This document shows positions 6,540-12,152 of a DNA stretch of 12,152 nucleotides, piece after piece; position 1 is the first letter of the stretch, and each line of letters opens with the position of its first letter. Origin of the DNA: Acidobacteriaceae bacterium (GTDB lineage Bacteria > Acidobacteriota > Terriglobia > Terriglobales > Acidobacteriaceae); contig PLUJ01000151.1 of NCBI GenBank assembly GCA_003165455.1, positions 1 to 12,152 of the forward strand, in the 5' to 3' direction. The position numbers and the translations under genes are program-made. Under the pieces are notes generated by a model. It was not told the origin of the DNA and ran no database searches. It was given only the letters and a program-made list of their open reading frames with translations.

Positions 6540-7490
6540 TTGCGCGTTTTCGTTACGGGTGCTGCGGGCTTCATCGGCAGCAATATGGTGGATCGCCTCC
6601 TTTCCTTGGGCCACAGTGTGATTGGCTTCGACAATATGTCGACCGGCCAGCAACGTTTTCTGAAACAAGCCATGAACAGGAAGGAATTCACATTTGTTCA
6701 GGCGGATTTGCTAGAACGAGCAACGCTGGTCCACGCACTGGACGGTGTGGACTTTGTTTTTCACTTCGCAGCCAATGCCGACGTTCGCTTTGGAACCCAA
6801 CACCCGCGGAGAGATCTGGAACAGAACACAATCGCAACCTGGAACGTGCTCGAGTCCATGCGCGAACAAAAATGTAAGCGCATCGTGTTTTCTTCAACGG
6901 GGTCAGTTTATGGAGAACCGACAACGTTCCCCACGCCCGAGACTTGCCCCTTCCCGGTCCAAACCTCTCTGTACGGAGCGTCCAAAATGGCCGCGGAAGG
7001 CTTGATTCAAGCGTATTGCGAAGGTTTTGACATCCAAAGCTACATTTTTCGTTTCGTGTCGATCCTTGGTGAGCGCTACACCCATGGGCACGTATTCGAT
7101 TTCTACCGGCAGCTCGCCGAGCATCCCGACCACCTTTATGTGCTAGGCGACGGACACCAACAAAAATCTTACCTGTACGTACAGGACTGCATCGATGCGA
7201 TTCTTCTCGCAATCGAGAAGGCAGATTGCAAAGTGAATATGTTCAACCTTGGAACCGATGAATATTGCGAAGTCAACCAGTCGATCGCATGGATCGGCGA
7301 GTATCTCGGTCTGACCCCGAAGTTAACTTACGCGGGTGGTGAGCGTGGCTGGATTGGGGACAGTCCGTTCATCTTGCTCGATTGCTCGCGCATTCGCGCC
7401 CTGGGCTGGCGACCGAAACTAACGATCAAAGAGGCCATCATGGCAACGATTAAGTTCGTGAAAGAAGATGCGGCCGAGACGACCTCGTGA
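6540..7490 (+). CDS. NAD-dependent nucleotide-sugar epimerase/dehydratase (extended SDR)
   Basis: The 316-residue product is a typical extended short-chain dehydrogenase/reductase. The Rossmann motif GAAGFIG lies near the N-terminus (about residues 8-14), DNMS follows the second beta strand, and FHFAANADVR matches the conserved AA region. The catalytic set is SSTGSVYGEP (the serine of the triad) and YGASK (Y-x-x-x-K). C-terminal LGDGHQQKSYLYVQD and GERGWIGD are substrate-domain motifs of UDP-glucose 4-epimerase-like enzymes. The family works on nucleotide sugars through a transient keto intermediate. Because it sits directly before the heptose genes, an NDP-heptose is a reasonable substrate, but ordinary UDP-hexose epimerisation cannot be excluded. 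The TTG start is chosen from the Shine-Dalgarno and the family N-terminus. Confidence 0.88.
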   Translation: MRVFVTGAAGFIGSNMVDRLLSLGHSVIGFDNMSTGQQRFLKQAMNRKEFTFVQADLLERATLVHALDGVDFVFHFAANADVRFGTQHPRRDLEQNTIATWNVLESMREQKCKRIVFSSTGSVYGEPTTFPTPETCPFPVQTSLYGASKMAAEGLIQAYCEGFDIQSYIFRFVSILGERYTHGHVFDFYRQLAEHPDHLYVLGDGHQQKSYLYVQDCIDAILLAIEKADCKVNMFNLGTDEYCEVNQSIAWIGEYLGLTPKLTYAGGERGWIGDSPFILLDCSRIRALGWRPKLTIKEAIMATIKFVKEDAAETTS

Positions 7491-7545
7491 TTGCACTTTT
7501 GAGGTTTAGCTACGTTATACTTACCCGCTGCTGGGGCAATCCTGA
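7491..7545 (+). promoter_or_regulatory. Candidate internal promoter before the GHMP kinase
   Basis: The 55-base gap holds TATACT (7516-7521), a five-of-six -10 match, with TTGCAC (7491-7496) 19 bases upstream as a poor -35. GGGG at 7533-7536 is the likely ribosome contact for the TTG start. A secondary promoter here is possible. Confidence 0.3.
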
Positions 7546-8529
7546 TTGATTATTACGCGAAGTCCGCTGCGGATCTCGTTAGGAGGTGGCGGAACTGATC
7601 TTCCATCCTATTACCGCACGCACGGCGGCTTTGTGTTGTCGGCCGCGATCAGTCGATATGTTTATATCACCATCAACGAAGCGTTTCGTCCGCGGATCAT
7701 TCTGAAATATTCCAGGCTGGAAGATGTTGAGCGCTGGCAGGATATTCAGCATCCCATTTTTCGCGAAGCGCTGCGAATGACGGGAGTGATGGGTCCGTAC
7801 CTTGAGATTGTCAGCCTTTCCGACATTCCGGCTGGAACGGGGCTTGGTTCGTCGGGAAGTTTTACCACGGCATTGCTTCGCGCATTACACACCATGAACA
7901 GGAATTTCGTGCCTCCACATGAATTGGCCGAGCAGGCCTGTCATATTGAAATCGATTTATTGAAAGAACCGGTTGGGAAGCAGGATCAATACATCTCTGC
8001 CTTCGGCGGGATTACTTGTTTTGAGTTTCTTCCGGACGATCGCGTCATCGCTGAACCCTTGAAACTATCGTCGGAGACATTGGCCAATCTGGAGGATGGG
8101 TTGCTGTTGTTCTTTACGGGAGCATCTCGCGCAGCCGCGGAGGTTCTTCGGGATCAAGATTCGAGGACCCGCGCCAATGAGAGCGACATGCTGGAGAATC
8201 TTCATTTCACCAAGCAGTTGGGATATCAAAGCCGTGATGCGCTCCTTGCCGGCGAGTTGCGCCAGTTTGCCGAACTGATGCACGTTCACTGGGAACATAA
8301 GAAAAAGCGCTCTCCGGGAATGAGCAGCGGCTTTATCGACGAAATGTATGACCTTGCGCGATCTCACGGCGCGCTCGGCGGCAAGCTGATCGGCGCTGGC
8401 GGCGGCGGATTTCTCCTGTTGTATACCGAAGACAAAACTCGGCTGCGATCCGCGATGCGCGCAGCGGGGCTTCGCGAAGTGCGATTGTCTTTTGATTTCA
8501 GCGGCACATCCGTTCTGGTGCACTCCTGA
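7546..8529 (+). CDS. hddA: GHMP-family sugar kinase, probable D-glycero-D-manno-heptose 7-phosphate kinase
   Basis: The 327-residue protein carries the GHMP signatures: RSPLRISLGGGGTDLPSYY (5-23), the phosphate-binding loop PAGTGLGSSGS (95-105), KQDQYISAFGG (145-155) with D147 as likely catalytic base, and the C-terminal GAGGGGFLLLY (283-293). The N-terminal GGGTD pattern is characteristic of the HddA/heptose 7-phosphate kinase branch. The predicted reaction adds a phosphate at C1 of heptose 7-phosphate (the alpha anomer in the known hddA pathway). The start is TTG: an in-frame TGA immediately precedes it and MIITRSP is the usual family opening. The downstream nucleotidyltransferase starts five bases after its stop. 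L-fucose kinase relatives share these motifs, but the gmhA/gmhB-like neighbour strongly favours heptose. Confidence 0.87.
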   Translation: MIITRSPLRISLGGGGTDLPSYYRTHGGFVLSAAISRYVYITINEAFRPRIILKYSRLEDVERWQDIQHPIFREALRMTGVMGPYLEIVSLSDIPAGTGLGSSGSFTTALLRALHTMNRNFVPPHELAEQACHIEIDLLKEPVGKQDQYISAFGGITCFEFLPDDRVIAEPLKLSSETLANLEDGLLLFFTGASRAAAEVLRDQDSRTRANESDMLENLHFTKQLGYQSRDALLAGELRQFAELMHVHWEHKKKRSPGMSSGFIDEMYDLARSHGALGGKLIGAGGGGFLLLYTEDKTRLRSAMRAAGLREVRLSFDFSGTSVLVHS

Positions 8530-8534
8530 ATTTC

Positions 8535-9242
8535 ATGTTACCTGTGGCAATACTTGCCGGCGGCCTTGCAACGCGTCTCGGATCGTTGACCGAGAAACTT
8601 CCAAAGGCGCTGGTGTCGGTCGCGGGAGAACCTTTTGTGGTACGTCAGTTGCGCCTGCTTCAGAAGAGCGGCATAAGTCATGTAATACTATGCGTCGGCC
8701 ATATGGGCGAAATGGTCGAGCGTGCGATCGGAGATGGTCGAAAATTCGGATTACGGGTCGAATATTCCTACGATGGGGCCGCCTTGCTGGGAACAGCGGG
8801 CGCGATCAGAAGCGCATTACCTAAGCTGGGCCCGTACTTCTTCGTGATGTATGGCGATTCTTACCTGGCGTGCGATTACGCCGCGATTGAACGCGCGTTA
8901 TTCCAGAGTGGCAAGCTGGCATTAATGACGGTTTTCTGTAACCAAGGGCAGTGGGATGCGAGCAACGTAGAATTCGAAGACGGGAACATTCTGGCTTACA
9001 GCAAGAAAGACTGCACATCTCGAATGCGATTCATCGATTACGGACTAGGTGTCTTCCGAGCAGAAGCGTTCCAGGCTACGCAACCATCAGACATGGCCGA
9101 TGTTTATGTCGACCTTCTTCAGAAACACGAACTGGCTGGCATGGAAGTGCACCAGCGTTTCTACGAAATAGGTTCCCCTGCGGGGTTACAAGAGCTGGAG
9201 AGTTTGCTTGGCGCACGAGAAAAAGGTGGTTCGCGAAAATGA
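8535..9242 (+). CDS. hddC: Sugar-1-phosphate nucleotidyltransferase, probable heptose-1-phosphate guanylyltransferase
   Basis: The 235-residue protein has the nucleotidyltransferase signature at the N-terminus: AILAGGLATRLGSLTEKLPK (5-24), followed by ALV. YGDSY (106-110) supplies the metal-binding D108, and FIDYGLGVF (167-175) the second acidic site. It is a compact, single-domain enzyme with no C-terminal left-handed helix, as expected for HddC-like proteins. The predicted reaction is heptose 1-phosphate plus NTP to NDP-heptose; GTP is inferred from the pairing with an HddA-type kinase and not read from the sequence, and CTP, UTP or ATP remain possible. No good Shine-Dalgarno is present; coupling to the kinase stop five bases upstream is likely. 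Its stop overlaps the next start as ATGA. Confidence 0.85.
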   Translation: MLPVAILAGGLATRLGSLTEKLPKALVSVAGEPFVVRQLRLLQKSGISHVILCVGHMGEMVERAIGDGRKFGLRVEYSYDGAALLGTAGAIRSALPKLGPYFFVMYGDSYLACDYAAIERALFQSGKLALMTVFCNQGQWDASNVEFEDGNILAYSKKDCTSRMRFIDYGLGVFRAEAFQATQPSDMADVYVDLLQKHELAGMEVHQRFYEIGSPAGLQELESLLGAREKGGSRK

Positions 9243-10402
9243 GTACCCCTACCTTTGCTGGAGTTTTCCTTGCCGAAGCAAGCCAAATCATCGCGAAGTT
9301 GGATAGAGCAAGTATTGAAAGGGCCGCAACGCTTATCGCCAACACGCGTGCAGCAGGCGGCCGGCTTTTCGTTCTTGGAATTGGAGGAAGCGCGGCCAAC
9401 GCGTCCCATGCCGTCAACGATTTTCGAAAGATCGCCGGCATCGAGGCTTATGCTCCGACTGACAACGTGTCCGAACTTACAGCGCGCGCCAACGATGATG
9501 GCTGGAGTTCCATCTTTGACAGCTGGTTACGAACGAGCCGGCTTTGTTCCACCGACCTGTTACTTGTCCTATCCGTCGGGGGTGGGAACGTTGAACAAAA
9601 CGTAAGCCCCAACCTGGTCGTCGCATTGAAATACGCGAAGTCAGTGGGCGCGAAAATCCTTGGCATCCTAGGCCGCGACGGTGGTTACACCGCAACGGTT
9701 GCGGACGTTTGTGTGCTGATTCCTATCGTCAGCCCTGCGCATATCACTCCACACACAGAGGCCTTTCAAGCGATTGTCTGGCATTTGCTGGTATCGCACC
9801 CAGCAGTAAAATTGCAAGCCACCAAATGGGAGTCGATGGCGCGTCCCGAAAAACGACGGGCCGTGTTCCTCGATCGGGATGGCGTTATCAATCGGGCGGT
9901 GGTTCGCGAGCGTAAGCCCTATCCTCCCGAGACTGCGGACAAGTTGGACCTGCTTCCCGGGGTTGCCGAGGCGTTGCAAAACCTGAGGCAAGCCGGATAC
10001 CTCTTGATCGTCGTGACCAACCAGCCAGACGTCGGACGAGGCACCCAGTCTCGCGAAATCCTGGATGCCATGCATCGATCGTTATCCGAACGACTTTCGC
10101 TCGACGATATTTTCGTTTGCTGCCACACCGATGAAGACCGTTGCAGTTGCCGCAAGCCGCTGCCGGGAATGCTGCTCGAAGCTGCCGCGAAGTATAACGT
10201 CGACCTCCCGGCCAGCTTTATGGTGGGAGATCGCTGGCGTGACATCGAGGCGGGTTATAATGCTGGATGTCGGACTATTCTTATTGATTATGGATATTCA
10301 GAGAAGTCGCCAGACTATCCGCCTGACGTGTGCGTAGATTCTCTTCGCGAAGCGGCTGAATGGATTCTTAGTGTTGCATCAAAGGGAGCGCGTTCAATAT
10401 GA
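9239..10402 (+). CDS. Fused SIS-domain heptose isomerase (GmhA-like) and HAD phosphatase (GmhB-like)
   Basis: One uninterrupted 387-codon frame encodes two enzymes. Residues 1-198 are a SIS isomerase related to sedoheptulose 7-phosphate isomerase: GGRLFVLGIGGSAANASHAV (40-59), LSVGGGN (111-117), GRDGGYTATVAD (145-156) and PHTEAFQAIVWH (171-182). Residues 205-380 are an HAD-IIIA phosphatase like GmhB: FLDRDGVIN (210-218; nucleophile D212 and acid/base D214), VVTNQP (258-263), a zinc site C294-x-H296 with C302-x-C304, RKPLPG (305-310; K306) and MVGDRWRDIEAG (328-339). The two halves would supply the isomerase and the 7-phosphate phosphatase of NDP-heptose synthesis. The ATG at 9239 overlaps the previous stop (ATGA) with AAGGTGG nine bases upstream. 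An internal ATG (9836, codon 200) at the domain junction, with GGGAG three bases before it, could yield a free phosphatase. Compared with E. coli GmhA, the metal-site residues differ. Confidence 0.9.
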   Translation: MSTPTFAGVFLAEASQIIAKLDRASIERAATLIANTRAAGGRLFVLGIGGSAANASHAVNDFRKIAGIEAYAPTDNVSELTARANDDGWSSIFDSWLRTSRLCSTDLLLVLSVGGGNVEQNVSPNLVVALKYAKSVGAKILGILGRDGGYTATVADVCVLIPIVSPAHITPHTEAFQAIVWHLLVSHPAVKLQATKWESMARPEKRRAVFLDRDGVINRAVVRERKPYPPETADKLDLLPGVAEALQNLRQAGYLLIVVTNQPDVGRGTQSREILDAMHRSLSERLSLDDIFVCCHTDEDRCSCRKPLPGMLLEAAAKYNVDLPASFMVGDRWRDIEAGYNAGCRTILIDYGYSEKSPDYPPDVCVDSLREAAEWILSVASKGARSI

Positions 10403-11175
10403 AGTCCGTGTCCGACTTGCGCGTGCAAATCTTTGCCGACGGCGCCGATAAGTCCAGCATATTGGAACTCTATCGACTCTCTCACATCAAGGGGTTTACT
10501 ACCAATCCAACCCTCATGCGGGCCACTGGCGTGAAGGATTATGAGGGGTTCGCGCTGGACCTGCTGGCGACCATTCAGGACCGCCCAATCTCTTTTGAGG
10601 TGTTTGCGGACGAAGAATCGGAGATGGAGGGCCAGGCACGGCACATCGCGGCCTGGGGACAGAATGTGTTCGTTAAGATTCCGGTGATGAACACCAGGGG
10701 CATTCCCACGTACGATCTTGTCAACTCGCTTTCCGCCGGCGGGATTCAGTTGAACATTACCGCGCTGCTTACACTGGAGCAAGTGCGGAGCGTGTGCAAT
10801 TCGTTGCGCGGTGAAGTTCCAGCGTACATTTCCGTATTTGCCGGACGCATTGCCGATACAGGCCGCGATCCAGTTCCGCTGATGCGAGAAGCCGTCCTGA
10901 TGGCGAATGATGCGAATGCCCAGTTGATGTGGGCAAGTCCGCGCGAGCTGCTCAATGTCTTCCAGGCGGATGAAATCGGATGCCACGTAATCACCGCGAC
11001 CACTGATATCTTGAAGAAATTAGCGTTGGTCGGAAAAGACCTGCACAAGTTCTCGCAGGAGACTGTGCAGATGTTCCGCAGAGATGCGCTGAAGTCGGGA
11101 TACTCTTTGCCCATTGCAGTGCGGGAGGTTCTAGAGCTTGTTCCGGCGAATGGTCGACGAACCGTTAACCGCTAA
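10399..11175 (+). CDS. Transaldolase / FSA-family protein, possible sedoheptulose 7-phosphate supplier
   Basis: The 258-residue protein belongs to the small class I transaldolase/fructose-6-phosphate aldolase family. IFADGAD (11-17) gives the N-terminal aspartate, GFTTNPT (32-38) the TTNP motif, and NVFVKIPV (89-96) the Schiff-base lysine K93. SVFAGRIADTGRDP matches the later barrel strand. At the position where E. coli fructose-6-phosphate aldolase has Gln59, this protein has E67 (ISFEVFA), as true transaldolases do. Transaldolase can make sedoheptulose 7-phosphate from fructose 6-phosphate and erythrose 4-phosphate, the entry substrate of the heptose pathway encoded just upstream. It overlaps the fusion gene by ATGA, with GGGAG (10384-10388) as ribosome site, so it is co-translated with the pathway. 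It is slightly longer than FSA (about 220 residues). Confidence 0.87.
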   Translation: MKSVSDLRVQIFADGADKSSILELYRLSHIKGFTTNPTLMRATGVKDYEGFALDLLATIQDRPISFEVFADEESEMEGQARHIAAWGQNVFVKIPVMNTRGIPTYDLVNSLSAGGIQLNITALLTLEQVRSVCNSLRGEVPAYISVFAGRIADTGRDPVPLMREAVLMANDANAQLMWASPRELLNVFQADEIGCHVITATTDILKKLALVGKDLHKFSQETVQMFRRDALKSGYSLPIAVREVLELVPANGRRTVNR

Positions 11176-12152
11176 GGATGGTTGGTAAATATCACCTTTC
11201 CTGAAACTTCACTGGCGACCCGCAACGGTTCAGGGAGCAGCGATTCCACCTTTGCCCGTTCATGCTGCGGCACGAAAAGAAAAACTCTCTGGGGTGAATC
11301 CCACGCTTCCACCATCTGGTGATCGTCCAAGAAAATACGTGGAGCATCGGGATACGTTGATCCCCACCACATGGAAGTCGTATTCCCGTTCACCAGTTCA
11401 ATGGGACGGCGTAAGTAGAACAGCAACGAAGAACCGAAAGATTCGTCCCCATAAATCATTATTCGATCGGTAGGCCTTAATTCAGGGGCGATCTCCTGGG
11501 CCATGCTTCTTGATCCCAGGAAAGGATCGAAGCGCACGAGCGCGATGTGAGCGGCAATCAAAAATATTGCCATCGTAGTCGCCGTTACCCAAGTCGCGGC
11601 CAGTTGTGTCCCTCGGCGCCTAAACCAAAACACGAACGCCGGCCCTACCAGCAGTACCACTGCCGCTAGAATCGCAGGCAACCTTAGGGCGGCGAAAGAC
11701 TCGCCCGTGAGATCGAGCATGTGCCCCATCGAAAGCGTTTCGACTTGCAAATCTGGTTTAGCAAGAACAGTGCCGATATCCGAAACGAATGGAATATGGC
11801 GAGAGCTCCACAACCCCCATGTCAACACTCCGGAACAGGCGGTGCAGCTTACCGCCAGCGCTGCGGCGCAGCCTGCCAACCATTTTCGCGAGCCTGATTC
11901 TTCTTCCTCGGACAAGCCATTTGCGATCAGCAACAAGATTGGAAAGTAGGCTGGAAACGTGTAGTACTCCTGATTGGTGGAGAACGAAAAAAAGACCAGC
12001 GTAATTCCAGCCCAGATAACGCAGATCAATTCAGTTCGCGAACGGAAGTTGAGCGGCGTTCGAGCCAGCTTATCGGCGTTTTTTCGCCGAGCCAGCCAAT
12101 TGCGAACCGGTCTACGCAACGCCACGGGCAGGTAGAAGCTCCATGGAAAAAG
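11172..12152 (-). CDS. GT39/ArnT-like membrane glycosyltransferase, C-terminal part (5' end outside window)
   Basis: The frame is open to the right edge; 326 C-terminal residues are visible. The first visible residues, LFPWSFYLP, are the conserved loop of the GT39 (PMT/ArnT-like) family, followed by FSTNQEYYTFPAYFPILLLI, another family hallmark. About five hydrophobic segments follow (two in the first 80 residues, then around WLAGCAAALAV, PAILAAVVLLVGPAFVFWF and TMAIFLIAAHIALV). The protein ends in a soluble domain of about 110 residues with FYLRRPIELVN. Family members move a sugar from a polyprenyl-phosphate carrier to lipid A or protein on the periplasmic face. A GTG at 12125 is an internal valine codon, not the start. 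The stop overlaps the transaldolase stop tail to tail (CTAA). Donor and acceptor are unknown. Confidence 0.84.
   Translation of the reverse strand, partial: LFPWSFYLPVALRRPVRNWLARRKNADKLARTPLNFRSRTELICVIWAGITLVFFSFSTNQEYYTFPAYFPILLLIANGLSEEEESGSRKWLAGCAAALAVSCTACSGVLTWGLWSSRHIPFVSDIGTVLAKPDLQVETLSMGHMLDLTGESFAALRLPAILAAVVLLVGPAFVFWFRRRGTQLAATWVTATTMAIFLIAAHIALVRFDPFLGSRSMAQEIAPELRPTDRIMIYGDESFGSSLLFYLRRPIELVNGNTTSMWWGSTYPDAPRIFLDDHQMVEAWDSPQRVFLFVPQHERAKVESLLPEPLRVASEVSGKVIFTNHP

Noticed and set aside
6688..7212. Minus-strand frame of 174 codons inside the SDR gene
   Set aside because: It is an antisense shadow of a conserved coding sequence without motifs or initiation signals.
8951..9238. 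Upstream extension of the fusion gene's frame to 8951
   Set aside because: These 96 codons lie within the nucleotidyltransferase gene in another frame; the SIS family N-terminus and the ATGA overlap place the start at 9239.
10315..10986. Minus-strand frame of 223 codons inside the fusion and transaldolase genes
   Set aside because: It is antisense to two clear enzymes and resembles no known protein.

Overview
The window looks like a chromosomal segment of a Gram-negative-type bacterium with moderately high GC. Acidobacteriota (class Terriglobia) is my best guess. It rests on overall impression: a zinc-finger DnaC-like ATPase, a lone ruvA beside an HU gene, and a sugar-nucleotide locus like those I recall from that phylum. 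No rRNA or other taxonomic marker is present. I see no insertion sequence, prophage, tRNA, rRNA or CRISPR array.

Layout. (1) Positions 1-2126 hold housekeeping nucleic-acid genes: a DnaC/IstB-type AAA+ ATPase leaving the left edge on the minus strand, a divergent HU gene with a clear intrinsic terminator, then ruvA. (2) Positions 2186-4987 hold a three-gene minus-strand operon, read right to left: a small basic/acidic helical protein with a strong ribosome binding site, a GT-A-type glycosyltransferase five bases after it, and a TPR protein with a GT9-like C-terminal domain that overlaps the previous gene by 41 bases. (3) After a divergent control region, positions 5291-11175 hold a plus-strand set of six genes: a GT21 (ceramide glucosyltransferase/HpnI-like) membrane glycosyltransferase, an SDR-type nucleotide-sugar epimerase/dehydratase, a GHMP kinase (HddA type), a nucleotidyltransferase (HddC type), a single-polypeptide fusion of a GmhA-like SIS isomerase and a GmhB-like HAD phosphatase, and a transaldolase. 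(4) From 11172 to the right edge, tail to tail with the transaldolase, lies the C-terminal part of a GT39/ArnT-like membrane glycosyltransferase on the minus strand.

How the genes work together. The right half encodes what looks like a complete route from central metabolism to a nucleotide-activated heptose. Transaldolase could form sedoheptulose 7-phosphate. The SIS half of the fusion would isomerise it to heptose 7-phosphate, the kinase would add the 1-phosphate, the HAD half would remove the 7-phosphate, and the nucleotidyltransferase would make the NDP-heptose (GDP-D-glycero-alpha-D-manno-heptose by analogy with the hddA/hddC pathway). The SDR could then modify it. The surrounding GT21, GT9-like/TPR, GT-A and GT39 proteins are candidate users, so the locus probably makes a heptose-containing cell-envelope glycan, glycolipid or glycoprotein.

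The points most worth a second look are the isomerase-phosphatase fusion, the changed metal-site residues in its SIS half, the dedicated transaldolase, the apparent ATT start of the GT21 gene, and two genes (dnaC-like and ruvA) with the same TACAAT-9 nt-ATG arrangement that suggests leaderless transcripts.
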